A stretch of DNA of 64,000 nucleotides from Streptomyces sp. YIM 121038. GTDB taxonomy: Bacteria > Actinomycetota > Actinomycetes > Streptomycetales > Streptomycetaceae. Position 1 is the stretch's first letter; the number at the start of each line of letters is the position of its first letter. A model generated the notes under the pieces. That model saw only the letters and a list, made by a program, of their open reading frames with translations, searched no databases and was not told where the DNA came from. Position numbers and translations under genes: made by a program. Positions 21,313 to 32,610 of the stretch are shown piece by piece. The stretch is from NCBI RefSeq assembly GCF_006088715.1, contig NZ_CP030771.1, positions 186,001-250,000 of the forward strand. Reading direction: 5' to 3'.

Positions 21313-23055
21313 GTGGACAGGACCATCGACAAGGCAACATTCCGGGACGCATTCAAGAACCGGTCCCTCGTGCCCGGTGACCTGCCGCCGGGCCCGGGTC
21401 GACGCCTCGCCGAGCAGGCCAACGCGACGGCGGGGCCCACCGACGCCGCGCTGCGCACGAAGGCCGAGTTCGGCACGTTGTTCGACCTGCTGGTCGCCGG
21501 GCAGCACGACGGGGAGGCCGCGGACGGGAAACTCGTACTCCGCGATCCGCAAGGGAAGTCCACCGAGGCCGGGAAGGCCGTGGACAGCTTCGTGGCGGCG
21601 GCGCGGGACAAAGCGGAGTTCTTCGCTCACGACCTGTATCAGGTCAAGGTGACCGGCTGGCCGCCCGGTGTCCTTACGGCGGACGAGGTGACGGTGGCAC
21701 CGCCGGGTGCGCGGCTGACGCTCGCCCGCAGCGAGTCCCCCGGCGAACTGCTGCTCTCGACGCCCGCTTTCTCCCTGGTCAACAGCGGCAATATGACAGC
21801 GCGTGCGCCCAAGCGGTCCTGGAAGGTGGACTTCGAGGTCGGGGAGAGCGAGGACCGGCTGCACGGCATGGAACGAGTCAACCTCAAGGCGATGTACAAC
21901 GACCCCTCGCAGATGCGCGAGGCCGTCGCGTGGCGGCTCCTGGAGCGCGCGGGGATACCCGCCTCGCAGCACACGTACGCGACGCTCTTCCTCAACGACC
22001 GCTACATGGGGCTGTTCTCCGTCATCGAGCAGGTCGACAAGAAGTTCCTCAAGGACCACTTCGGCAAGAACTCCGAAGGGAACCTCTACAAGGCGTACTG
22101 CGGTGACATCGGCTGCGCGACCCTGGAGCACCGCACCGGCACGGGCGGCTCGGACGGCGGTCACCAGTACTTCACCGCGGGCAGCCCGGCGGACGACAGG
22201 ACGTACCGCCTCAAGACGAACGAGGACGATCCGGCCGCCAACACCTACGACGACCTCGCCGCCCTCGTCCGTACGGTCAACGGCGTCGAACTGCGCGGCA
22301 GCGAGGGCGCGTTCGCGTCCGACGCCTTCCGCTCGTCCGTCGAGGGAGTCCTGAACGTGCGGGCCTTCCTGCGCTGGGCGGGCGCCAACGTGCTCCTCGG
22401 CAGCTGGGACAACTACTTCGCGACGCCGTCGAACTACTACCTCTACAACTCGGGGCGGCTCGGCGACGCGCGGGGCTTCACGTCACGCCCGTACTTCACG
22501 TTCATCCCCTGGGACTACGACAACAGCTCAGGCGTCGACTTCTTCTCGACCCAGTGGCAGTACACGGATCTGCTCGACTGGCCCGCGATGACGCGCGGCT
22601 ACTGCCGGATCACGCACGCCCCGCACGAGGTGTCACAGCTGCCGCTGTTCACCAACCTGCTGCGCCACCACGACTTCTGCCAGTACTACCTCGACCACCT
22701 GGAGTACCTGCTCGACACGGAGTTCGACCCCGGCCGTGTCGCCGCGCTGATCGGTGCGGAGGGCTCCGGGGGCGAGGGCCTGTGGCAGCGCATCGCGCCC
22801 TCGGCGTACCTCGAGTCGGCCAGCCCGCACGGACAGCCCTCCACCGGGCGGCAGTTCACCAACGACGAGGTGTACCGGGCCGCGTACCGCCAGTGGGAAC
22901 TCAGCCGCGGCGCCCAGTTCACCTACGGGATCTACCACTACACACGGATGCGCTACGACAGCGCCCGACGTCAGCTCGCCGAACTCCGCAAGACCTACCC
23001 CAACGGCGCCAGCGGTGCCGTCTTCCCCGGCACCATGGAGGCCCTGCCGTCATGA
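21313..23055 (+). CDS. CotH kinase family protein
   Basis: 580 residues from GTG 21313 with GGGGAG upstream. The central part has the CotH-family sequence: KRSWKVDFE, NLKAMYNDPS, LNDRYMGLFSVIEQVDKKFL, and later FIPWDYDNSSGVDFF, which carries the metal-binding D-x-D type residues. Bacterial CotH is an atypical protein kinase that phosphorylates spore-coat proteins; the actinomycete members have no defined substrate. No signal peptide is evident at the chosen start, and the first 100 residues are unlike the family core. It overlaps the next gene by ATGA, so the two are coupled. The divergently encoded secreted protein could be a substrate, but this is only a neighbourhood inference. Confidence 0.85.
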   Translation: MDRTIDKATFRDAFKNRSLVPGDLPPGPGRRLAEQANATAGPTDAALRTKAEFGTLFDLLVAGQHDGEAADGKLVLRDPQGKSTEAGKAVDSFVAAARDKAEFFAHDLYQVKVTGWPPGVLTADEVTVAPPGARLTLARSESPGELLLSTPAFSLVNSGNMTARAPKRSWKVDFEVGESEDRLHGMERVNLKAMYNDPSQMREAVAWRLLERAGIPASQHTYATLFLNDRYMGLFSVIEQVDKKFLKDHFGKNSEGNLYKAYCGDIGCATLEHRTGTGGSDGGHQYFTAGSPADDRTYRLKTNEDDPAANTYDDLAALVRTVNGVELRGSEGAFASDAFRSSVEGVLNVRAFLRWAGANVLLGSWDNYFATPSNYYLYNSGRLGDARGFTSRPYFTFIPWDYDNSSGVDFFSTQWQYTDLLDWPAMTRGYCRITHAPHEVSQLPLFTNLLRHHDFCQYYLDHLEYLLDTEFDPGRVAALIGAEGSGGEGLWQRIAPSAYLESASPHGQPSTGRQFTNDEVYRAAYRQWELSRGAQFTYGIYHYTRMRYDSARRQLAELRKTYPNGASGAVFPGTMEALPS

Positions 23056-23999
23056 CCACCGCCAAGAAGCAGCCGAAGAACAACAAGGCCCCGGAGCTGC
23101 GCCTCGTCAAGGAGGCCAAGATCCGGGAACTGGTCGGCGACAGCGCGGGCGGCCGCCTCGAAGCGAGCGGCGTGCTCTACCGCGACGGCGTCTTCCTCGT
23201 CGTCTGCGACAACCTGACGTCCCTCATCAGGATCAGCAGCGAGCTGTCACCGAAGTCCCCGGAGAACGGCGTCCTGCCAGTGGCGGGCGGGCGCAAGGGC
23301 GCCGCGAGTTCCCAGCGCGGCAAGGGGACGGCGGCCGAGGGGTACGAGGATCTCGCTCACGACCCGGTCAAGGACCGCTACTTCACGCTCAGCGAAGCTG
23401 TTCCGGTCAAGCCCAAGGGTTTCCGCGCCCGCGTTCAGGAGCACGACAGCCGACTGCGGCCCCGGGGCTCGGCGTGGCTCGACTTCCTGCTGACGGACGC
23501 CAACAAGGGCATGGAGGGTCTGGAGTGGGTGGAGCGGAACGGGGTCGGGCACCTGCTCGCCCTGTGCGAGGGCAACCGCTGCACGGGCGGCAAGGAGGGT
23601 CGGCGGCCCGGCGGCGGCCGCATCCAGGTCTTCCGCCGCGGCACCGACCAGTGGGACCACACGGACACGGTACGGCTGCCCGCGTCCCTGCCCTTCGAGG
23701 ACTACAGCGGCCTGTCCGTCCGCGACGGCCGCATCGCCGTCCTGTCGCAGGCCTCGTCCGCTCTCTGGGTGGGCCGCCTCGCCCCGAAGAAGTGGCAGGT
23801 CGACGAGGGCACGGTCTACCGCCTCCCCACGGACACCGAGGGGCACACCGTCTACGGCACCGCCGAAGGCGTCTCCTGGGTCTCGTCCGACCACGTGGTG
23901 GTGGTGTCGGACCGGGCGAAGAAGGGCGCGGCGAGCGACCCGTACCGCGCGAAGGACCAGTCGATCCACCTCTTCCTGGTCCCGGCGGCGACTGGGTAG
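23052..23999 (+). CDS. Beta-propeller-like hypothetical protein coupled to CotH
   Basis: 315 residues, starting at an ATG that overlaps the CotH stop. After a lysine-rich N-terminus it has short repeated strand motifs (GVLYRDGVFLVVCDN, GYEDLAHDPVKDRYFTL, GLEWVERNGVGHLLALCEGN, YSGLSVRDGRIAVLSQ). These recall esterase-like phytase or SdiA-regulated beta-propellers, in which blades read WV-x-H-LLALCEG. I see no signal peptide. The tight coupling implies joint action with the CotH protein. The family call is tentative. Confidence 0.75.
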   Translation: MTTAKKQPKNNKAPELRLVKEAKIRELVGDSAGGRLEASGVLYRDGVFLVVCDNLTSLIRISSELSPKSPENGVLPVAGGRKGAASSQRGKGTAAEGYEDLAHDPVKDRYFTLSEAVPVKPKGFRARVQEHDSRLRPRGSAWLDFLLTDANKGMEGLEWVERNGVGHLLALCEGNRCTGGKEGRRPGGGRIQVFRRGTDQWDHTDTVRLPASLPFEDYSGLSVRDGRIAVLSQASSALWVGRLAPKKWQVDEGTVYRLPTDTEGHTVYGTAEGVSWVSSDHVVVVSDRAKKGAASDPYRAKDQSIHLFLVPAATG

Positions 24000-24214
24000 G
24001 ACCCGCCGGAGCGTCGCCGTTCCCGCCGTCGCTCTGACGCCATCCCACCAGAGGGGCCGAGCGCCCGGACCGGGCCGCGCCGCGTGCGCCGCGTCCGCCG
24101 CCAGTGCCGGGGCCACCTGGGGGGCCGGTCAAGGCGAGCCGCAATCCCGTGGAACCCATCTGCGCGGCGTGGAATGATCTTCGACGACCGCTGACGAAAG
24201 AGAAGGCTGGGAAC

Positions 24215-25018
24215 GTGTACGTACCGTCATCTGCACGAGCTCTCGATGATGACGAGCGTGAGCTCGTGGAGCTGGCACGCCGCACCGTGGACGCGCATAC
24301 CGACGCCGGGCCCGACGAGGACGGGATCCACACGATGGGCGCCGCGGTCATGGCCGCCGACTACCGGATGTTCGCCGGTGTGAACCTCTACCACTTCACC
24401 GGCGGGCCCTGCGCCGAACTCGTGGCTCTGGGAGCCGCACGAGCCCAGGGCGCCCGCCAGATGCGCTGCATCGTCGCCGTGGGAAACCACGGCCGCGGAG
24501 TCATCGGCCCGTGCGGGCGCGACCGGCAGGTCTTCGTGGACTACTACCCCACCATGCGCGTCATCGTACCCACGCCCGCGGGGCCCAGGTCGGTTCTCGC
24601 CGCCGACCTGATGCCGCTGACGCAGCGATGGACCCCGGAAGGCATGAACGGTCTCGACCCATCGGTCTACCAAGACCCCGAGACGGCCGGTCCCCCGATC
24701 ATCCGGTTCAACCCCCGCTACCTCGACGACGTCCGCTCCGGCGCCAAGACCAAAACCACCCGCTTCCGGGACCCGGCCCAGCTCGGTCCGGCACGGCTGG
24801 TGTTCGAGAGCGACCCCGAAGTCGTCCTCCCGGCAGAGGTGACCGGCATCAGGCACTGCCTGCTCAGCGACCTCACCAACCAGGACGCCCAAGCCGAGGG
24901 ACTCACGACCGCGACCGAACTCCGGGGAGTCCTCAAAGGCCACTACCCGGACCTGGCGGAAACCGACGAAGTCGACGTGATCACCTTCCAGATCAGCGAC
25001 AGGACAGGGGCCGCTTGA
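24215..25018 (+). CDS. Cytidine-deaminase-like / ASCH domain fusion protein
   Basis: 267 residues from GTG 24215 (GAGAAGG upstream). The N-terminal half (about 15-120) is a cytidine/blasticidin-S deaminase fold, with the zinc and proton-shuttle motif C66-A-E68 after HFTGGP. The second metal motif, normally PCxxCRQ, reads PC100-G-R-D103-RQ, so the second zinc Cys is Asp. The C-terminal half (about 160-265) is an ASCH domain: IIRFNPRYLDDVRSGAKTKT then TRFRDP. ASCH proteins bind RNA or modified nucleosides, and some are N4-acetylcytidine amidohydrolases. The joint architecture suggests hydrolysis of a modified cytidine followed by deamination, or nucleoside-antibiotic handling. It stands alone and is convergent with the LAL regulator. 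Confidence 0.85.
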   Translation: MYVPSSARALDDDERELVELARRTVDAHTDAGPDEDGIHTMGAAVMAADYRMFAGVNLYHFTGGPCAELVALGAARAQGARQMRCIVAVGNHGRGVIGPCGRDRQVFVDYYPTMRVIVPTPAGPRSVLAADLMPLTQRWTPEGMNGLDPSVYQDPETAGPPIIRFNPRYLDDVRSGAKTKTTRFRDPAQLGPARLVFESDPEVVLPAEVTGIRHCLLSDLTNQDAQAEGLTTATELRGVLKGHYPDLAETDEVDVITFQISDRTGAA

Positions 25019-25096
25019 ACCGCGGAGGCACCAGTGAAGCGCTGGATTCCTCACGCCTTCGGCAGGCATCGCTGACCGGTGCCGGGCGCGGGAGAT

Positions 25097-25123
25097 CCGC
25101 CGGCCCTTCAGCGGGGCCGGCGG
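25097..25123. terminator. Bidirectional hairpin between convergent genes
   Basis: CCGCCGGCCC and GGGCCGGCGG form a perfect ten-pair stem with a seven-base loop. It sits between the stop of the deaminase/ASCH gene and the stop of the convergent regulator, so it can serve both. The rest of 25019-25268 holds no gene; a 12-codon GTG frame with a fair ribosome site at 25034 is too short to call. Confidence 0.7.
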
Positions 25124-25268
25124 CGCGGTGGCTCCCGGTCAGACGGTCGGGTGGAAGGTAGAAGGTTTCGTTCGCGACGGGAACTGGCCGATCTGGGCCG
25201 GCCATTGGATGACCCACGGCGCCTCCGCGCAGTGGGGCCCCGCCGGGCGGCCACCGCCGATGGCCCGG

Positions 25269-28229
<2,961 letters not shown>

Positions 28230-28262
28230 CCCAGATTGCCCTCCGCTGTGACCGCCCCCGTC

Positions 28263-28284
28263 GACTGATGCATTGACTGATGCA
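28263..28284. promoter_or_regulatory. Direct repeat in the divergent regulator/cassette promoter region
   Basis: GACTGATGCA occurs twice with two bases between (12-base period), about 35 bases upstream of the LAL start and about 280 upstream of the first cassette gene. A same-face repeat near one helical turn is a plausible LuxR-type site. The whole 28230-28564 interval has no other gene and must hold both divergent promoters. Confidence 0.4.
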
Positions 28285-28564
28285 CCTCGGTCTATCCCGC
28301 CCCGCGTGACGGATGGCCGGAGGTTTATGCCGCCATGTTGCAGAATTCCTGCCCCCTGCGCCGCCCGGAGAGGCTCGTCGTCCGACAGATGCCCGGGCGC
28401 CCCCTCCCGGCGGAGAGTGGCTGCCGAGGCCGGGCGCCGGTGCTCTGCACGGAGCAACGGCGGGGCCACACAAGGCTGTTCTCACAAGGAATGCACGCCT
28501 GGGCATGGGTGGACAAATGTCGGTATCTGAAATCGGTTCGAATCACGTTCAACAGGAGGAGGAG

Positions 28565-30187
28565 GTGTCGCAGTGCGGGCCGTCGGGCCCGTTCGAAGTC
28601 GTGGACGGCTGTCTTGATCCCGTCGCCGTCCTGGCGGCGGTGCGCACGGTCATCGCCGGTCAGACCTGGCCCAGGGAACCGGCCCGGCTGTACGAGGAGG
28701 GGCCCGGCCGGTGCGCGGTGCGCGTGGAGGGCACCGTCCTGACGGTGCGCAGCGCTCCCCTGCCCGCCGGACCGCCGGGAACGCTCGACGCCGTGGCGTC
28801 CGCGGCGGGCGGGCACCGGGTGCTCGTGTCGGCGTCCGGGCCGCTGCCGCCGCGCGCCCAGTCGGTGTTCGCGGCGCTCGTGGAGGAGCTGGGGCGGGGC
28901 GCGCGGTGCTACACGCAGGCCGAGGCCGACTCGATCGTGGCGGCGATGCCGCTGCTCGGCCGCTACGACGCTCCCGAGCCCGCCTTCGCCGACTGGGCGT
29001 TGATCTTCCGCGACCACTACGTGGAGAACAGCGTGGGCCTGCTGCTCGCCATGGAGCGGGCCGGGATCGCCCCCGAGTGGATCTACGCCCTGTCCAAGGG
29101 CGACCGCACGCTGCACCGGGACCGGGTGCACGCGTGGTTCCTGCACCGCGGCTACGCCAGCGACGTCCTGGACAACTCGGTGATCAACGGGACGGCGGAC
29201 GAGGCCGCCCGGGCCGAGGCGCTGGCCGTCGACGCCCGCGTGGAAGACTTCATCCGCCGGGCGCACGCCGTCGGCCGCAAGGTCCTCGTCATCGACGACG
29301 GCGGGCTCCTCGCCCAGGGCCGGGGCAGCGACAACGGTCTCGTCGAGCCGGTGGACGCGGCCATCGAACTGACCGTCAGCGGTCTCAAGCGCATCCACGA
29401 CGCGCCGGGGCGACTGGCCGTGCCCGTCCTGAACATGGCCCGCTCGCAGCTCAAGTCGCGCCTCGGCTACAACGAGATCGCCGACTCCTGCGTGCGCCGG
29501 CTGCGCGCGATCGTGCCCGGGGAGAAGTTCATCGGCCGCCATGTGCTGGTCCTCGGCTACGGCACGCTCGGCAACCGCGTGGCGCACGCCCTGCGCGCGC
29601 TCGGCTGTCGCGTCCACGTCGTGGATACCGACATCCTGGCGCTCATCACGGCAGCCGAGGACGGTTTCGAGACGCACCGCACCATCGCCGAGGCGCTCAC
29701 CGAACACCGTCCCTTCCTCGTCATCGGCAGCAGCGGCGGCACGGCCGTCACCGAGCGGGACGTCCCGCTGCTCGCCGACGGCACGCTCCTCGCCGGCTTC
29801 GCGACCAAGGACTTCAGCGTGCTCAGCGAGGGCCGCTGCGGCGCGACGTCGACGCCCGTCCCCTACGTGGGCGTACGTCACCACCTGCCGCACGGCGCGA
29901 CGGTCACGCTCCTCGGCGACGGCCGCTCGCTCAACCTGTACGAGTACGAGGGCATCGCCAACCGCGGGTACGACGCCTACCGGGCCGGAACCCTGCTCGC
30001 GGCCAAGCGCCTGTGCCGGGACGTGGACTCCTTCACCCCGGGGGTGCACCTCGACGTCGTCGACGAACTGATCGACGAGGCCGGTCTCTTCCCCGCGTAC
30101 TACGACTGCTACCTGCGCGAAGGGCGGCCCGCGGGCGCCGGGCCGGGCGACACCGCGACGCCGGAGGGAGACGCGTATGTCCGGTAG
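28565..30187 (+). CDS. Adenosylhomocysteinase-like NAD-binding protein
   Basis: 540 residues from GTG 28565, preceded by a strong AGGAGGAGGAG; an in-frame ATG at 28517 is possible but has a weak site. The C-terminal half is the Rossmann domain of S-adenosylhomocysteine hydrolase: HVLVLGYGTLGNRVAHALRA with G331 opening the dinucleotide loop, then HVVDTD. The middle has family-like segments (DNSVINGTADE, KVLVIDDGG, VPVLNMARSQLKSRLGYNEI) but lacks the housekeeping-enzyme signatures I know, so it is a divergent paralogue. Related proteins occur in the herbicidin/aureonuclemycin clusters, where the sugar C3' oxidation-elimination chemistry of this fold would suit an adenosine-derived substrate. 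It overlaps the next gene by 11 bases. Confidence 0.85.
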   Translation: MSQCGPSGPFEVVDGCLDPVAVLAAVRTVIAGQTWPREPARLYEEGPGRCAVRVEGTVLTVRSAPLPAGPPGTLDAVASAAGGHRVLVSASGPLPPRAQSVFAALVEELGRGARCYTQAEADSIVAAMPLLGRYDAPEPAFADWALIFRDHYVENSVGLLLAMERAGIAPEWIYALSKGDRTLHRDRVHAWFLHRGYASDVLDNSVINGTADEAARAEALAVDARVEDFIRRAHAVGRKVLVIDDGGLLAQGRGSDNGLVEPVDAAIELTVSGLKRIHDAPGRLAVPVLNMARSQLKSRLGYNEIADSCVRRLRAIVPGEKFIGRHVLVLGYGTLGNRVAHALRALGCRVHVVDTDILALITAAEDGFETHRTIAEALTEHRPFLVIGSSGGTAVTERDVPLLADGTLLAGFATKDFSVLSEGRCGATSTPVPYVGVRHHLPHGATVTLLGDGRSLNLYEYEGIANRGYDAYRAGTLLAAKRLCRDVDSFTPGVHLDVVDELIDEAGLFPAYYDCYLREGRPAGAGPGDTATPEGDAYVR

Positions 30188-31298
30188 GACGCATGTGTGC
30201 GTCGTCGGCTACGGCGTCGCGGGACAACTGCACCACCGGCTGCTCAGCGGGCTCGGCGTGCGCGTCTCGGTCGTCGACCCGGCCGCCCACCGCCTCTCGC
30301 CCTCCCTGCCCGCCTTCACCCGGATCGAGGACGTGCCGCGCCGGACGCCGGTCGACGTCTGGTCGGTGTGCACGCCCACCGCCGCGCACGTGGAGACGGT
30401 CGCCGCCGTCCTGGACCGGGACCCGCGCGCCCGCCTCCTCGTCGAGAAGCCGGTGTGCCGCTCCTGGGAGGCCGCCGACCTGGCCGCGCTGCTCGCCAAG
30501 TACGACGAGAGCCGCCTGGTCGTCATGAACCAGTACGCGCACGCCGCCGCGCCCGGCATCCTCAAGGCCGCGCGCAAGGAGTGGGCGCCGGGCCACCCGA
30601 TCGACGCGGTGCGGATCGCCTTCGGCAAGGACCGGCGCGCGGACATCGCCTCGGGCCGCTTCGTCGACCGCGACTACGGCGTGTTCGGCTACGAGTGGCT
30701 GCACATGCTCGCCCTGCTCGGCACGGTCCTGCCGCCCGGCGTGCACGACCGCTACCTGGCGACCGACCCCGGCGCCCACGACCTCGGGGTCGCCCACGAC
30801 CCGGAGCTGACGAGCGTCGCGGCCCACGACAGGACCCGCCCGCAGGACGGGCCGGCCGTGGAGCTGTACTCGACCATCGTCGGCCCGCAGGCGGGGCCCG
30901 GCTGCCCCGTGCCCGGCTGGTGCCCGCGGACGCCCCCGGGTGCCGAGAGCAGGCAGCGCCTCGTACGGGTCGACGCCGGTCCGGTGTCCTTCAGCCTCGA
31001 ACTGGACCCAGTCGGCCTGCCCGGCGGCACTCCCCTGCCGCGCAACATGCACCGCCTGACCATGCGCCGGGCCGAGGGCGCCCGCGAGTGGCTCATCCAC
31101 GACTCGCCCATGGAGAACGCCCTGCGCTGGGCCCTGTCCACGCTCTTCGCCCCGGGCGCGCACCCCGCGCCCGACCTGCGTGGCATCACCCGCATCAGCC
31201 GGCTCGCGGCCCGAGCGCGCGCCCAGGAACAGCTGCCCGTCGGCGCGCCGGCACCGGCGGCACCCCGAATCCCCACCGTGGAAGTGAAGCCGTCATGA
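30177..31298 (+). CDS. Gfo/Idh/MocA family oxidoreductase 1
   Basis: 373 residues; ATG at 30177 with GGAGGGAG. The N-terminal Rossmann motif is VCVVGYGVAGQLHHRLL, then VDVWSVCTPTAAH and LLVEKPVCRS, the EKP motif of the family. These enzymes oxidise or reduce a sugar hydroxyl using NAD(P). The C-terminal domain is divergent, with YGVFGYEWLHMLALLG in place of the usual GG(G)xLxDxGxH. It lies between the adenosylhomocysteinase-like and radical SAM genes and overlaps both, so it is probably one of two dehydrogenases acting on the same sugar intermediate. Confidence 0.88.
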   Translation: MSGRTHVCVVGYGVAGQLHHRLLSGLGVRVSVVDPAAHRLSPSLPAFTRIEDVPRRTPVDVWSVCTPTAAHVETVAAVLDRDPRARLLVEKPVCRSWEAADLAALLAKYDESRLVVMNQYAHAAAPGILKAARKEWAPGHPIDAVRIAFGKDRRADIASGRFVDRDYGVFGYEWLHMLALLGTVLPPGVHDRYLATDPGAHDLGVAHDPELTSVAAHDRTRPQDGPAVELYSTIVGPQAGPGCPVPGWCPRTPPGAESRQRLVRVDAGPVSFSLELDPVGLPGGTPLPRNMHRLTMRRAEGAREWLIHDSPMENALRWALSTLFAPGAHPAPDLRGITRISRLAARARAQEQLPVGAPAPAAPRIPTVEVKPS

Positions 31299-32605
31299 GC
31301 AGCGTCTGCCTCGTCATCCCCAGCAACCCCTTCGACCGGTACTTCATCCAACTCCCCCTGGACGCGGTGACCGCCGCCGGTCAACTGCGGGCCGCGGGCC
31401 ACTCCGTGACCATCTGGGACCAGCGCCTCCAGGACGCCCCGGCCGACGCGGGCCCGTTCGACGTCATGGTCGTCTACAGCGCCATCGCGGACCGGGCCCA
31501 GTGCTACCCCTTGGACCTCGGCCCGGTGCGGGCGGCCGTGGAGCGGGCCGTCGCCCGCTTCCCCACGGCCCGTACGGTCGCGGTCGGCCCGCACGGCACC
31601 CAGCTGCCCGAGTCCACCCGCGCCGACCTGGCCGTGGACCACGTGGCCGTCGGCGAGACCGACTCGGCGACCGTCGGCGCCGTCGCCGACCTGCTCGCGG
31701 GCGTCGAGGACCGGATCCTGTGCGACCGGAGCACGCCGCACAACCTGCTCGACTCCCCGGCCCCGCGCCCGAAGCCCTACCCGGCCGTCCCGCTGGACTC
31801 CTTCGCCTTCCCCGCCTTCGACCTGGTGCCCACCGCCGACTACACCGCCGAGGTCATCTCCGGCGGCCTGCCGCTGCCCGGCCCGTGCGGAATGGTCCTG
31901 GCCGCCCGTGGCTGCACGTACGGCTGCACCTACTGCCACCTGCCGTTCGGCACCCGCATGCGCACCCAGCCCCTGGACCGGGTGGTCGCGGAGATCGACG
32001 CCCAGCAGGAAGCCGGCCTCAAGTTCGTGTTCTTCCTGGACTACGTGTTCGGCATCAACCGCACCTTCTACGGCGACCTGTGCCAACGCCTCGAAGGCCG
32101 CGACCTGGGCTGGGTGGGACAGACCCGGGCGGAGATGGTGCTCAAGAGCGATGTGACGCAGTGGGCGCGGGCGGGCTGCCAGGGCATGTGGCTGGGCGCC
32201 GAGTCGCCCGCGGTCGCCGACACCGGCGTGCACAAGCGGGTCACCGAGGAGCAGATCAAGCAGGCCGTCCTGAAGCTGCGCGACGCGGGCATCGTGCCGT
32301 TCGCGTTCGTCCTGATGGGTCTGCCGGGCGACGAGGCGTGCATCTCGGGCCGCCTCGTCGACTGGGCCGCCGACCTGCCCGCCTGGTTCGGCATCAACCA
32401 GCTCTTCCTGCGGCCCGGCACCACGCTGTACGACCAGCTCGCGCCCGCCCACAACGGCGGCCGGACACCGACGACCTGGCGCGAGGTGGAAGAGGTCACC
32501 CGGCACTACCGCGCCACCTACCCGACCGACCTGGACGCCCAGCAGCAGCGCCTGACCGAGCTGCCGAACTTCCTGGGCAACTCCATCGTCCCGACGGCGG
32601 GGTGA
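31295..32605 (+). CDS. B12-binding-type radical SAM protein
   Basis: 436 residues; the ATG overlaps the previous stop (ATGA). The first 170 residues look like a cobalamin-binding-type Rossmann domain (MSSVCLVIPSNPF, AAGHSVTIWDQ, VGPHGTQLP, VAVGETD), but I do not see a clear DxHxxG. The radical SAM core follows, with the cluster motif C207-TYG-C211-TY-C214, a GxESP-like segment (MWLGAESPA) and RPGTTLYDQL. Such enzymes do radical C-C bond formation, methylation or rearrangement. In an undecose nucleoside pathway this would be the candidate for joining the two sugar-derived units. Confidence 0.9.
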   Translation: MSSVCLVIPSNPFDRYFIQLPLDAVTAAGQLRAAGHSVTIWDQRLQDAPADAGPFDVMVVYSAIADRAQCYPLDLGPVRAAVERAVARFPTARTVAVGPHGTQLPESTRADLAVDHVAVGETDSATVGAVADLLAGVEDRILCDRSTPHNLLDSPAPRPKPYPAVPLDSFAFPAFDLVPTADYTAEVISGGLPLPGPCGMVLAARGCTYGCTYCHLPFGTRMRTQPLDRVVAEIDAQQEAGLKFVFFLDYVFGINRTFYGDLCQRLEGRDLGWVGQTRAEMVLKSDVTQWARAGCQGMWLGAESPAVADTGVHKRVTEEQIKQAVLKLRDAGIVPFAFVLMGLPGDEACISGRLVDWAADLPAWFGINQLFLRPGTTLYDQLAPAHNGGRTPTTWREVEEVTRHYRATYPTDLDAQQQRLTELPNFLGNSIVPTAG

Positions 32606-32610
32606 AGGAC

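Noticed and set aside
25034..25072. Short GTG frame with GGAGG upstream after the deaminase/ASCH gene
   Set aside because: Only about 12 codons; no homology or repeat; a chance site is more likely.
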